The notes beneath the pieces were generated by a model. It did not search any database and had not been told where the DNA came from. It saw nothing but the letters and a program-made list of their open reading frames with translations. 47,030 nt of DNA from SHYG01 sp041485445 (GTDB taxonomy: Bacteria > Chloroflexota > Dehalococcoidia > Lucifugimonadales > UBA3495): contig JBGPJN010000002.1 of the NCBI GenBank assembly GCA_041485445.1, positions 1 to 47,030 of the forward strand. The letters are read 5' to 3'. A program made the translations under genes and the position numbers. Each line of letters starts with the position of its first letter. Position 1 is the first letter of the stretch. Of this stretch, positions 22,928-31,354 are shown piece by piece.

Positions 22928-24688
22928 CTACTTCAAGGTGATGGTGTGCAGCCCGGAGGGATAGAACGAGAAGGTGAAGGGCTGCCAGGCGGTGACCCGG
23001 GGGCCAACGCCCCAGGGGATGTTCACGTACCCGATGCCCAGCTCGTAGGATTCGTCCCGCAACCGCTTGTAAGTGGCGTTGAGGGCCGCGCCGCGCAGGG
23101 CCGGGTCGGTGACCGCCAGGGTCTTGGTAACCTCATCGAACAGCGTTTGGTCGTGGTGCTGGCGGTCGCCCTGGGTGGGCGTGCCGTAACCGGACCGCAT
23201 GATGCTGGCGCCGTCCATCCGCGCTTCGTTGTCCCGCACGGTAATCTGGCCGTTGAGCTCGCCGTTGCGCCGGGCCGCATTCAGGGAGGCCTCTTCGCCG
23301 ACCTTGACCTCCACGTCCAGCCCCAGCTCCCGCCGCCAGGTGTCGGCCATGAGGGTGGCGGCCTCGGGCATGAAGGGCAGGGACGCCGAGACCCAGGTGT
23401 TGACGATCAGCTTGCCAAAGCCCTGGCCGTTGGGGTAGCCCGCCTCGGTCATGAGCTGCTTGGCCCTGGCCACGTCCTGGGGCCAGGAGTCCAGGTCCGG
23501 GCTGTAGCCCAAGGCGCCGGGAGTCACGAACTCCCACCCCTTGGTGGAGAACACCTCGGGCCCGCCGTACAGGTTGTCCCGGATGACGTTCTTGTTCAGG
23601 GCCAGGTCCAGGGCCTGGCGTACCTTTTTGTCCTTGCAGGGGTACTTGGTGTAGTTGGCTTCCCAGCAGCCGCTGAGGACGACGCGCATATACACGCCTT
23701 CCGGGCCGAAGATCAGGCGGCCGTTGCCGGCCTCCACCTGCTTCTTGGTGGCCAGGCTGGCGGGGACAATGTCGGCGTCGCCGGCCCGCAGGGCGGACAC
23801 CCGGGTGGACTCCTCCGGCACCAGCCGCAGGTCCAAGAACTTGAACTTGGTCCGGCGGTCTTCCGGCAGGCCGTTCTTGGGCTGATAGTAGAAATCCTCG
23901 AACCGCTCGAAGGACATAACCTCAGCCTGGGTGTGCTTGATCAGCTTGAAAGGGCCCGCGCCGATGGGGTTGCGCTCGTAGGCAGCCACTTCGGCATCGT
24001 CGTTCATGTTGGCCCGCTTGGGCAGGATCATGCCGATCCAGTTGGGGCCGGCCTCAGCCAGCAGACCGGACGGGACGCCGGAGTCCACGTTCTTGGTGGT
24101 CATGCTGACCTGGTTGGGACCGGTCTGCTCGATCTTCTCCGCGTTGCGGGCGGCGGCCTGGCCGGTGGTGCCCTTGTTGTAAGCCAGACTATCCGGGCTC
24201 CATTCGTGGTTCATGGTCCAGGCGATGTCCGCGGCGGTGAGGGGCGAGCCGTCGTGGAACTTGACGCCGTCGCGGACGGTGATGGTCCAGGTCTTGCCGT
24301 CGGCGGAGACCTTCCAGTCGGAGGCGATGCCCGGGGTCATGCTGCCGTTGGGGTTAGCGGCGATGGGGAACCCGTGGATGAGACGGGCGTACTGGTTGCT
24401 GGTGCCGGTGCCGGCATAGACGTAGTCAAACCGCTCGGCGCCCCAGTTGCCGATCATCATGGTGAGCTTGGCGGGACTGACTGTCGTGGAAACTGGGCCG
24501 GCGGTGGGCTTGGGCATGGCCGTGGGTGTGCCGGCGCCAGCCGTGGGCGCCGCTGCAGTGGGGTTGGTTGTCGGAGCGGGCGTTGCGGTGGCGGCGGCGC
24601 CGCAGGCCAGCGCCAATAGCGATACCGACGCCACCCCTAGGCAGAGACCGTAGTGGACCAGTGACCGTGATCGGGACAATGAGCGCAT
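22928..24688 (-). CDS. ABC transporter substrate-binding lipoprotein (SBP family 5), paralogue B
   Basis: Second binding protein of the Opp/Dpp-type cluster, 586 residues. It has an N-terminal Arg/Ser-rich n-region, a hydrophobic stretch, lipobox LLALACG, and then an Ala/Thr/Pro linker beginning CGAAATATPAPT, the same start as in the other two binding proteins of this window. The domain signature WTITVRDGVKFHDGSPLTAADIAWTM is intact and the protein is full length. The ATG at 24688 is fixed by GGGAGG five bases upstream. Tandem binding proteins with one permease set suggest that the transporter serves two ligands or two conditions. Confidence 0.93.
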   Translation of the reverse strand: MRSLSRSRSLVHYGLCLGVASVSLLALACGAAATATPAPTTNPTAAAPTAGAGTPTAMPKPTAGPVSTTVSPAKLTMMIGNWGAERFDYVYAGTGTSNQYARLIHGFPIAANPNGSMTPGIASDWKVSADGKTWTITVRDGVKFHDGSPLTAADIAWTMNHEWSPDSLAYNKGTTGQAAARNAEKIEQTGPNQVSMTTKNVDSGVPSGLLAEAGPNWIGMILPKRANMNDDAEVAAYERNPIGAGPFKLIKHTQAEVMSFERFEDFYYQPKNGLPEDRRTKFKFLDLRLVPEESTRVSALRAGDADIVPASLATKKQVEAGNGRLIFGPEGVYMRVVLSGCWEANYTKYPCKDKKVRQALDLALNKNVIRDNLYGGPEVFSTKGWEFVTPGALGYSPDLDSWPQDVARAKQLMTEAGYPNGQGFGKLIVNTWVSASLPFMPEAATLMADTWRRELGLDVEVKVGEEASLNAARRNGELNGQITVRDNEARMDGASIMRSGYGTPTQGDRQHHDQTLFDEVTKTLAVTDPALRGAALNATYKRLRDESYELGIGYVNIPWGVGPRVTAWQPFTFSFYPSGLHTITLK

Positions 24689-25253
24689 AATCCTCCCTGG
24701 TGCATTGGGCTTGACCGGTTGTCGTCGCCCGACGGCTGAAGAGACACAAAATGGCCCCACGGCGCCTCGAAATACGTCGCGGGCAGGCTTGCCAGGTTAA
24801 CAGGTCGCCTTGGCCCTGTCAATAAGCGTGGCGGTCCCGAATCGGTGGGTTTGGGTGTGAAAAGGCATCGCTGGAATCGGGACATGGCCGGCGCGCCGGC
24901 GGCAGGGGCCGGGGTAGTGGTCCGGTTAGGCCCGCGTCATTGCTATGAAAATAGCATCGTCATGCTGCTTCAAGGGTGACTTTATCTTAATCCCTCACGT
25001 GGCCTTCTCAAGGCCATCCCCGATTCCGGCGCAAAGCCTGCCCCGGCGAAAGCCGTGGGCCGGAATCCAACAGTGCTATCCAACCACGGCTGCGTGTGGA
25101 CACCGGCCTTCGCCGGTGTGATGGATAGATTCTCCGTTCCCTAGCAACAACGAACTGAACCACTGCCGGGGCCGGCGGTTGCTGGAATTAAGCTACCGCG
25201 TTGGATAGAATGGTAGCTGGGATATTCGCGCGCGGTTGGCACGGAGGCCGGAG
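24689..25253. other. Divergent intergenic region with hairpins, no gene
   Basis: No coding sequence is supported in these 565 bases between the divergent binding-protein and dehydrogenase genes. It holds a small hairpin TGCTAT-GAAA-ATAGCA (24941-24956), an ATTCCGGC-type repeat (25022-25067) and a CACCGGC-CTTC-GCCGGTG hairpin (25101-25118). Promoters for both flanking genes should lie here, but I cannot single one out. Confidence 0.55.
25022..25067. repeat. GATTCCGGC..GCCGGAATC dispersed repeat
   Basis: Nine-base arms GATTCCGGC (25022-25030) and GCCGGAATC (25059-25067) enclose CGCAAAGCC and CGGCGAAAGCCG. The same motif (ATTCCGGCTTTCGCCGGAA) recurs at 26371-26473. This looks like a REP-type intergenic palindrome family. 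Confidence 0.6.
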
Positions 25254-26285
25254 TTGGCCCGACACCAGGTGTTTGTGACTCGGCAGATCTTTCGTGAGGC
25301 CCTGGACATGATCTCCAGGGAGGCGGAGTTGGAGGTGTGGCCGGATGACTACCCGCCAACCCCTGAGCAGCTTCACCATAAGCTCGCCGGCGTGGACGCG
25401 GTGCTGACCACCGTCATGGACCGGATGGACCGGGCGGCCATGGAGGCGGCCCCACGGCTCAAGGTCATCAGCCAGTTGGCGGTGGGGCTGGACAACGTGG
25501 ATGTGGCGGAGGCCACTCGGCGCGGCATCCTGGTGGGGCACACTCCCGGCGTACTGGCCAGGGCCACTGCGGACCTCACCTTTGCGTTGCTGCTGTCGGC
25601 GGCCCGCCGGGTGAGCGAGGGCGATCGCTGGGTGCGGCAGGGCCAGTGGCAATTGGCGTTCCATCCCATGCGCTGGTTGGGAATGGATATCCACGGCGCC
25701 ACCCTGGGCATCGTGGGCCTGGGCCAGATCGGCCTGGAGGTGGCCAAGCGGGCGCGCGGGTTCGACATGACCCTGATTTATCACTCCCGCTCCCGCAATC
25801 CCCAGGTGGAGAACCAGTACGGTATCAAGTATGCGGAGCTGCCGGCCCTGCTGGCCGCCGCCGACTTCGTGACTCTCCACGTGCCCCTGACGCCGCAGAC
25901 CCGCCACTACATCGGCCAGAAGGAGCTGCGGATGATGAAGCCCACCGCCATTCTCATCAACGTGGCGCGGGGCGCGGTGGTGGACTCCAAGGCCTTGTAC
26001 GTTGCCCTGAAGGAGGGCTGGATTCGCGGCGCGGCGCTGGACGTGACCGATCCCGAGCCCATCCCCGCCGATGACCCGTTGCTGACGCTGGAGAATCTGT
26101 TGGTCACGCCCCACGTAGGCAGCGCCACGGTGGCGGCCCGGCGGGCCATGTGTCTGCTGGCCGCGCGCAACCTGGTGGCCGGGCTGAAGGGGCAGCGGCT
26201 GGAGAGTTGCGCCAACCCGGAGTTATACCAGGCTAAAGGATCCCAGCCGGGCGCCAGTGCGGGCGGCCAGCCGGCTCCCGAGTAA
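25254..26285 (+). CDS. D-isomer-specific 2-hydroxyacid dehydrogenase (glyoxylate/hydroxypyruvate reductase type)
   Basis: NAD(P)-dependent oxidoreductase of the 2-hydroxyacid dehydrogenase family, 343 residues. It has the N-terminal substrate-domain strand HQVFVTRQI, SQLAVGLDNVDV (active-site loop), the dinucleotide-binding GIVGLGQIGLEVAKRARGFDM (about 145-165), NVARGAVVDSKAL with the catalytic Arg, DVTDPEPIPADDPLL with Glu, and LVTPHVGS with the catalytic His. It probably interconverts glyoxylate or hydroxypyruvate and the hydroxyacid in the cytoplasm. No ATG is available; I take TTG at 25254 because GGAGG lies six bases before it, although TTG at 25236 is also in frame. The last 20 residues are Gly/Ala/Pro/Gln-rich. 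It appears monocistronic. Confidence 0.92.
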   Translation: MARHQVFVTRQIFREALDMISREAELEVWPDDYPPTPEQLHHKLAGVDAVLTTVMDRMDRAAMEAAPRLKVISQLAVGLDNVDVAEATRRGILVGHTPGVLARATADLTFALLLSAARRVSEGDRWVRQGQWQLAFHPMRWLGMDIHGATLGIVGLGQIGLEVAKRARGFDMTLIYHSRSRNPQVENQYGIKYAELPALLAAADFVTLHVPLTPQTRHYIGQKELRMMKPTAILINVARGAVVDSKALYVALKEGWIRGAALDVTDPEPIPADDPLLTLENLLVTPHVGSATVAARRAMCLLAARNLVAGLKGQRLESCANPELYQAKGSQPGASAGGQPAPE

Positions 26286-26607
26286 ACGGCGCCGCGCCCT
26301 GGGTCAACCCGGAAACGCCGTAGACATGAATCATCCCGGAGTTTGGTATCCAGGAACGCGCTTGGGGCAACTTCGTCGTTCCGGCGGAGGCCGGAACCCA
26401 GAGTGACAGTTCTCCATCCATCTTCCGTCTCCAGGCGAAATGGTTGGATTCCGGCTTTCGCCGGAAAGACGAGAGGTATGCCGCCGCGATTTGTGCTAGG
26501 GCGTACGGCGTTTCCTCTCTGGCGGCGCCCATTTGCCCTTCCCACTTTCTGCCCGAAAAATCCGGGACGACTCATGTCTGCACCTTGCCGCAGGCTGGCC
26601 CACAGGT
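26286..26607. other. Intergenic region filled by a palindromic repeat
   Basis: Convergent spacer without a supported gene. It is largely occupied by the ATTCCGGC-type repeat at 26371-26473. Confidence 0.55.
26371..26473. repeat. ATTCCGGC-type dispersed repeat pair
   Basis: CTTCGTCGTTCCGGCGG (from 26371) and TTCCGGCTTTCGCCGGAA (26449-26466) followed by AGACGAG form inverted outer arms (CGTTCCGGCG against CGCCGGAAAGACG) around about 50 bases. Same family as 25022-25067. Confidence 0.6.
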
Positions 26608-27060
26608 TTACTCTCTGTGGTGCCGGCTCCGCTCATACCGGCCGAGGAACTCCTCCACGGGCGTGCCGGCAATCGCCCGGCCGATGGCCTCCAGGGGCAG
26701 GTCATCCAGCTTCTTGAACCGCACGCAGGACTTGCCCATGTTCGGCTTCTTCCCGGCTTTGGCAAACTCGGTCTGCAGCCATTCCACCGCTGTCTTGTCC
26801 TGGTACACCGCGGTCAGGTGCAGGGAGCAGTAGTTCTTCTGGGACGCCAGGGCGGCGTACGCCAGCGGCTGCTTATTGTAGGTCTTGGGGTACCGCTCCA
26901 GGGGCGCCTCGTAGCAGAGCCCGCCCCACCGCATGGTCTCCACGTAGCCTGGGGGCAGGTTGGCCAGGACGAGTTGGCGCACGGCGGCAATCAGGCGCCG
27001 GCGTTCTTCGGACAGTGCTTCCAGGTATGCCTCGGGCGTGGCCGCGGCGTTCTTGACCAC
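26608..27060 (-). CDS. DUF1801 (YdhG/frataxin-like iron chaperone fold) domain protein
   Basis: A 150-residue cytoplasmic protein with the DUF1801 pattern: EAYLEALSEERRRLIAAVRQLVLANLPPGYVETMRWGGLCYE (about 9-50), then LAYAALASQKNYCSLHL and the C-terminal CVRFKKLDDLPLEAIGRAIAGTPVEEFLGRY. The family includes frataxin-like iron chaperones, but a function cannot be claimed here. The start is set at GTG 27060: the open frame runs further upstream, but its first 46 codons pass through tRNA-Ser, so they cannot be coding. A weak GGAG lies about 13 bases before the GTG. Confidence 0.8.
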   Translation of the reverse strand: MVKNAAATPEAYLEALSEERRRLIAAVRQLVLANLPPGYVETMRWGGLCYEAPLERYPKTYNKQPLAYAALASQKNYCSLHLTAVYQDKTAVEWLQTEFAKAGKKPNMGKSCVRFKKLDDLPLEAIGRAIAGTPVEEFLGRYERSRHHRE

Positions 27061-27112
27061 GGGTGCTGTTTCTCCGCGAAGAGGCAGGGTGGTGGTGGGA
27101 ACCGTTTCTGGC

Positions 27113-27204
27113 TGGCGGAGAGGGCGGGATTCGAACCCGCGAGAGACTTGTGAGCCCCTACACGATTTCCAGTCGTGCCCGTTCGACCACTCCGGCACCT
27201 CTCC
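27113..27204 (-). tRNA. tRNA-Ser (anticodon GGA)
   Basis: Minus-strand tRNA of 92 bases with the 3' CCA encoded. The acceptor stem GGAGAGG (27204-27198) pairs with CCTCTCC (27123-27117), the discriminator is G, and CCA follows at 27115-27113. The anticodon arm is CACGA-CTGGAAA-TCGTG, giving anticodon GGA for UCC/UCU. The T arm GCGGG-TTCGAAT-CCCGC is present, and a long variable arm (GGGGCTCACAAGTCTCTC region) is typical of tRNA-Ser. Confidence 0.96.
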
Positions 27205-27280
27205 AGCAAAGCGGGGCGCGTGAACCAGCGGCTATTATAGTCAGGCGTCACTTCCCCTGTCCATGCTGCCCATCGCCGGT

Positions 27281-27300
27281 CGGGCCTTTTCATTCTCCCC
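27281..27300. repeat. MITE-like element, partial copy (one end only)
   Basis: CGGGCCTTTTCATTCTCCCC resembles the left end of the elements at 12350 and 44392 (CAGGGYCGTTTCATTYTCCCC). No matching right end lies nearby; the sequence runs into the next repeat, so it looks like a truncated copy. Confidence 0.4.
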
Positions 27301-27323
27301 GAATGCAGGGGCAGCACAATCTC

Positions 27324-27452
27324 CTCTTCCCTTGTGAGAGAGGATTAAGGCGAGGGGTATCGCCCTGACCCCAGCCCTCTCCCAGAGGGAGAGGGGGCGG
27401 TGGCGAGAGTTCCCCATTCGCCCTCAGGGAGAAGGGGCCAGGGGGATGAGGG
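27324..27452. repeat. CTCTCCC/GGGAGAG palindromic repeat cluster
   Basis: Segments such as CCCTCTCCCAGAGGGAGAGGGGG and CGCCCTCAGGGAGAAGGGG form stacked hairpins in the spacer before the metalloprotease stop codon. Similar CCTC..GAGG-rich sequence occurs at 5265-5345. It may act as a terminator for the minus-strand gene upstream, but it is mainly repeat-like. Confidence 0.5.
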
Positions 27453-27482
27453 CTATTTTGTTAGAAATGACATCTGTCAGAA

Positions 27483-28748
27483 CTAGCCTGACGGTCTCTC
27501 CGCCTCCACCGTGTCCAGGAACTCCTGGTAGCTGCCGAACCCGGCCACCAGGTGCAGAAACTCCGCCACCGACGCGCTGTCCCGCCGCAACTCTTGAAGC
27601 TGCTGGCCGATGGGGCTGACCGACCCGCCGCTGGTGGCGTAGGAGCCGTGGAAGGCGAAGTAGGCCTGGTTGAGCTTGCGGATGTAGTAGCCTTCTGCGG
27701 CCAGCAACCGGCGCCGCTGCTCCATGTAGGCCTCGGCCTCGTCGATCTTGCCCTGGGCCAGCAGATCCTCCGTCCGCAGGCGCGTCTCCCGCATGGCGGC
27801 GTTGAAGTCAAAGCCCGCCGCATTCTCCTTTGGCACAGGAGGGTTGGCGGGAGCTTCCGGGCGGTCCACTACCTCCCCGGTAAGCGCGGTGAAGGCCCGG
27901 TCGCCGATCTCCTCACCCACCAGCGTGGCCACCGTTTCGTTGATGGTGGTCAGCTCGGGCGTGCGGTCAAAGCCCTGTCCCAGCGGGTGGAAGAACAGCC
28001 ACTGGTGGACCCACTCGTGGGCCACCGTGACCATGCCGTAGTGCAGCCCGTAGATATCTGCCACCACGCTGGGGTAGGAGGCCACGCCCCCAGTGCCTTC
28101 CACAATGGCCGACAGGCCGCGGTCCTCCAGTACCCCCGCCTCCACCAGCTCCTTGGCGCGGTCGTCCAGGTCCGGCTCCAGGAGCACTGCCCACTCCCGC
28201 TGGATGCGGTCCCGGGGGGACGCCACCAGAATGCCCGGCGAGCTGGAGAGCACCGCATCCACCGGCGGCAGCACTACCCCGGCCCGCCAGTCCAGGCCCG
28301 CTTGAGCCAGGGCGTCGCTGATGGCCCCCTCGATGGTCTCCTCCACCAGGGGCCGCAGCCGCACCCGCCGCCGGCGGATTTCGGCCAGCTCCTGCAGGGC
28401 TTGGCGGACCTGCTCCCCGCTCAGCGCGTCCGGCGGGTCGCTGGGAGGGCCTTGGCCCTGCAGGGACCGTTCCACCTCACCGGCGCGCCGGGCCAGGGAG
28501 AAGTACTCCTGCGCCCAGGCCTCCCTATCCTGATGTGAAGGGGCGGGATAGAGCCTCAGCCACCGGCCAACGGCGTGGTCCACCTGGTGGAACCACTTCT
28601 CCGGCAGGTGCTCCAGCTCCCAGGTCAGCAGGCTGTACAGGTGGGGCGCCAGGAGCAGGTCCAGGTTGGTCGGCCGGTAGCCCCCGCCGGAGGCTACCAG
28701 AAGCCAGGCCAGAAACACCCCCAAAATACCGCGGCGGAGCCAGCGCAT
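27483..28748 (-). CDS. Membrane-anchored HExxH zinc metalloprotease-like protein
   Basis: A 421-residue protein with an N-terminal hydrophobic segment (about 7-22), probably a signal anchor placing the rest outside the cytoplasm. The zinc motif HEWVH is at 244-248 within MVTVAHEWVHQW, and NETVATLVGEE (270-280) supplies Glu271 as a likely third ligand about 23 residues later, a gluzincin-like arrangement. A Pro/Asp-rich and helical region (80-145) precedes the catalytic part, and a helical, Tyr-rich C-terminal part follows. I do not recognise a named family. It is transcribed with the ABC permease gene upstream (41-base gap) or alone; no direct functional link is evident. Confidence 0.75.
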   Translation of the reverse strand: MRWLRRGILGVFLAWLLVASGGGYRPTNLDLLLAPHLYSLLTWELEHLPEKWFHQVDHAVGRWLRLYPAPSHQDREAWAQEYFSLARRAGEVERSLQGQGPPSDPPDALSGEQVRQALQELAEIRRRRVRLRPLVEETIEGAISDALAQAGLDWRAGVVLPPVDAVLSSSPGILVASPRDRIQREWAVLLEPDLDDRAKELVEAGVLEDRGLSAIVEGTGGVASYPSVVADIYGLHYGMVTVAHEWVHQWLFFHPLGQGFDRTPELTTINETVATLVGEEIGDRAFTALTGEVVDRPEAPANPPVPKENAAGFDFNAAMRETRLRTEDLLAQGKIDEAEAYMEQRRRLLAAEGYYIRKLNQAYFAFHGSYATSGGSVSPIGQQLQELRRDSASVAEFLHLVAGFGSYQEFLDTVEAERPSG

Positions 28749-28789
28749 GCTCTAACTATAATACGTCCGCGGGCCCGCCGGCGCGCCCC

Positions 28790-29749
28790 TCACCGCAAGG
28801 TTGGGGGCAGGGCCAGGCGACGGAGCCAGGCGCTGAGCAGGTCCACGCCGGTGACCAGGATCATGTACCAGAGCAGCAGCAGGGCCACGTCGGTGTAGTG
28901 GAAGTAGCTCAGGCTCAGGCGGAACTCCCGTCCCATGCCCCCGGCGGCCACAAAGCCCACCACCACCGTGGTGCGGATCACCACCTCCCACCGATACAGC
29001 AGGTAGGTGAGAAAGTGGGGCAGGGCCTGGGGCAGGATGCCGTACAGCAGCATCTGGGTGTTGCTGGCCCCGGCGCCCCGCAGGGCGCGGGACGGCGCGG
29101 GGTCCAGGTTCTCCACCACCTCCGCCGACAGCTTGCCCACAATGCCGAAGTTGTGCAGGGCCAGGGCCGCCGCGCCGGGCAGCACCCCCGGCGCCAGGAA
29201 GAACACGATGATCATGGCCCAGACCAGCTCGGGCACGGCCCGGGTCAGGTTATAGACCAGGCGGATGAGGTGGTGGAGCACGCGCCAGGGCCGGGACGAC
29301 GCGCCGCCCAGGCCGCCGTGGCTCACGTTGCGGGCCGCCGGCAGGAAGGTCAGCAGCACCCCAATGCCCGCCAGCCCAATGGCCAGCACGCTCATGGCCA
29401 GGGTCTGGTAGGCCAGCTTGCCGGTCTCCAGCCACCGGTCCCACTGGGTGAAGGCCGGGGGACTGGTTGCGCCCAGTCCAAGGAGCTGGCTTCCCAGGCG
29501 CCCGGCCCCCTGCCAGGTATGCGCGGCCAGCAGGTTGGGGAAGTCCCGGTCCTCGCCGAAGGCCAGGTAGGCCCAGGAGGCCGCCGCCAGGGCCAGCAGC
29601 CCCAGCAAAGAGAGCCTGGTGACGCCCACGGAGGAGAGGCGGCCGTAGATCCCGCCCCGATAGGGGCCGAGAAGGGGAGGGCGCCGGGGCCATCGGCCTC
29701 GCCCTGGTCCAGCCACCGCGGGCGGAGGGGATTCTCCCCGCGCCTCCAT
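28790..29749 (-). CDS. PhnE-like ABC permease, second copy
   Basis: Membrane permease of 319 residues for a phosphonate-type ABC importer. After a basic, Pro-rich N-terminal tail (1-40) come about six helices. The cytoplasmic EAA-like loop is AEVVENLDPAPSRALRGAGASNTQMLLYGILPQALPHF (about 200-240), diagnostic of PhnE-type permeases, and the ending GREFRLSLSYFHYTDVALLLLWYMILVTGVDLLS fits. The ATG overlaps the stop of the preceding permease gene by one base, so the two are coupled. Paired PhnE-like permeases commonly form a heterodimer with one PhnC-type ATPase, as here. Confidence 0.9.
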   Translation of the reverse strand: MEARGESPPPAVAGPGRGRWPRRPPLLGPYRGGIYGRLSSVGVTRLSLLGLLALAAASWAYLAFGEDRDFPNLLAAHTWQGAGRLGSQLLGLGATSPPAFTQWDRWLETGKLAYQTLAMSVLAIGLAGIGVLLTFLPAARNVSHGGLGGASSRPWRVLHHLIRLVYNLTRAVPELVWAMIIVFFLAPGVLPGAAALALHNFGIVGKLSAEVVENLDPAPSRALRGAGASNTQMLLYGILPQALPHFLTYLLYRWEVVIRTTVVVGFVAAGGMGREFRLSLSYFHYTDVALLLLWYMILVTGVDLLSAWLRRLALPPTLR

Positions 29750-30459
29750 CAGGACGCCAGCTTCCGGCGCACCAGGGAGCTCCACTGGTCCACCAGCACC
29801 ACCAGCGCCAGCATGAACAGCAGTAGCGTCCACACCTGGCGAAACAGCAGGTCCTGCAGGGACAGCTGGATCTGGTACCCCAGGCCCTGAATCCCCACGA
29901 AGCTCATGATGGCCGCCGACCGGATGGCGCATTCAAAGCGATAAAAAGTGTAGCCCACCATGTCTGGCAGGGCCAGGGGAAGGCGCCCGTAGAGCAACTG
30001 CCGCACCGGGGACGCCCCGGCGGTGCGCAGCGCCCGCAGCGGCTCGGCGGGCACGTCGTGGAGCAGCTCGGAGTAGATGCGGCCCAGGATGCCCCCGTAG
30101 GGGATGCCCAGGGCCAGCACCGCCGCCAGGGGCGAGAGGCCAAAGGCCGCCACGAAGAGCACCGCCCACACCAGCTCGTGAATGGCCCGCAGCCCGCCCA
30201 GGGAGAACCGGGACGCCAGCGCCACCGGCCACCGCAGGCGCGGCGTGGCGATCACCGTGCCCGAGGCCAGAATGCCCAGGGGCACGCCAATTAGCACGGC
30301 CACAGTCATGCCCGCCACGGCGTAGGCCAGGGTTGGCCAGGTGGCGGCCAGGCTCACGGCCAGAAACTCGGCGGACAGGTCCGGCGGGAAGAGGGCCAGG
30401 AGGAAGCGCCAGGCGGCCGCGCCACCGCCGCCATGTACCAGGGAGCCGCCCCAGTCCAC
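29749..30459 (-). CDS. PhnE-like ABC permease, first copy
   Basis: Membrane permease paralogous to its neighbour. It has the EAA-type loop SELLHDVPAEPLRALRTAGASPVRQLLYGRLPLALPD and the C-terminal GYQIQLSLQDLLFRQVWTLLLFMLALVVLVDQ. With the GTG at 30459 it has 236 residues and lacks the usual first helix. The frame stays open upstream, and a CTG at 30531 is preceded by GGAAGGAG seven bases away, next to the PhnC-type stop codon. Starting there would add 24 residues including the hydrophobic GLLTLLLAGAFLWSL, restoring the first helix. I therefore suspect the true start is the non-standard CTG at 30531, but I report the conventional start. Confidence 0.87.
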   Translation of the reverse strand: MDWGGSLVHGGGGAAAWRFLLALFPPDLSAEFLAVSLAATWPTLAYAVAGMTVAVLIGVPLGILASGTVIATPRLRWPVALASRFSLGGLRAIHELVWAVLFVAAFGLSPLAAVLALGIPYGGILGRIYSELLHDVPAEPLRALRTAGASPVRQLLYGRLPLALPDMVGYTFYRFECAIRSAAIMSFVGIQGLGYQIQLSLQDLLFRQVWTLLLFMLALVVLVDQWSSLVRRKLAS

Positions 30460-30535
30460 GCTGGTCAGGCTCCAGAGGAAGGCCCCCGCCAGGAGCAGGG
30501 TGAGCAGGCCGCGGCTATCCGAGAGTTTCAGCGCC

Positions 30536-31348
30536 TCACTCCTTCCGGTTGGGGCCAGGGAGAGGGCGGCGGCGGTCCAGGTCGTAAAGACGGTCCAGCA
30601 CCGCCTCGGTCAGCTCGGCGGCGGGCAGATCGAACTGCATCTGGCCGTGGCGCAGCCCGATGACCCGGGTGCAGTACTTCCTGATGAGGTAGGGCGAGTG
30701 CAGGCTGGCGATGAGGGTCTTTCCGGAGCCTTCCACCAGGCCCGCCAGCAGCCGCATCATCTCCTCCGCCAGGGCGGGGTCCAGGGAGGACACCGGCTCG
30801 TCGGCCAGGATGATGCGCGGCGACTGCACCATGAGCCGGGCGATGGCCACCCGCTGCTGCTCGCCCCCGGAGAGGCGGGAGGTGCGCTGGTTTATCTTGT
30901 CGGCCATGCCCAACCGGGCCAGGGCCTCCTCCGCCAAGTGGCGCTCCCGGGGCCAGATGAGGGATAGGATCGAAGCCCCCAGGCTCCACTGGCCCAGCCG
31001 TCCGGCCAGCACGTTGTGCAGCACCGGCAGGGAGGCGACCAGGTCGTACTGCTGGTGCACCATCCCCACCAGCCGGGCCAGCTCCCGGCCGGGCCGCAGC
31101 TCCGCCAGGTCCCGCCCCTCGATGAGCAACTTGCCGGCGTCGGGTTGCAGCAGGCCCGCCAGCAGGTGCAGCAAGGTGGTCTTGCCGCTGCCGCTGGGCC
31201 CGGCCAGGGCCAACCGCTCCCCAGGGCGCACGCTGAAGCTCAGCGACGCCAGCGCCTGCACTCCCGGGTAGCCCTTGGCCACGTCCTTGACCGCCACGTG
31301 GGTGGCGGCGGGCGCAGTGACCACTGACCTGTGAGCGGAAACAGCCAT
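30536..31348 (-). CDS. PhnC-like ABC importer ATP-binding protein (putative selenium-oxyanion or phosphonate system)
   Basis: The 270-residue ATPase of the importer has Walker A GPSGSGKTTLLHLLAGL (about 51-67), Q-loop MVHQQYDLV, signature LSGGEQQRVAIARL, Walker B IILADEPVSSLD and the H-loop ASLHSP. The order binding protein - ATPase - permease - permease on one strand, with gaps of 6 bases or less apart from the 76 bases before the GTG of the first permease, marks one operon. Its specificity follows from the binding protein, which points to selenium rather than phosphonate. Confidence 0.92.
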   Translation of the reverse strand: MAVSAHRSVVTAPAATHVAVKDVAKGYPGVQALASLSFSVRPGERLALAGPSGSGKTTLLHLLAGLLQPDAGKLLIEGRDLAELRPGRELARLVGMVHQQYDLVASLPVLHNVLAGRLGQWSLGASILSLIWPRERHLAEEALARLGMADKINQRTSRLSGGEQQRVAIARLMVQSPRIILADEPVSSLDPALAEEMMRLLAGLVEGSGKTLIASLHSPYLIRKYCTRVIGLRHGQMQFDLPAAELTEAVLDRLYDLDRRRPLPGPNRKE

Positions 31349-31354
31349 CTACCG

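Noticed and set aside
26608..27198. Longer version of the DUF1801 protein starting at 27198
   Set aside because: The extra 46 codons run through the tRNA-Ser gene and the sequence next to it; the family domain begins after the GTG at 27060.
27324..27452. Possible CRISPR or tandem array
   Set aside because: The repeats are inverted hairpins of varied sequence without regular spacers; no cas genes occur in the window.
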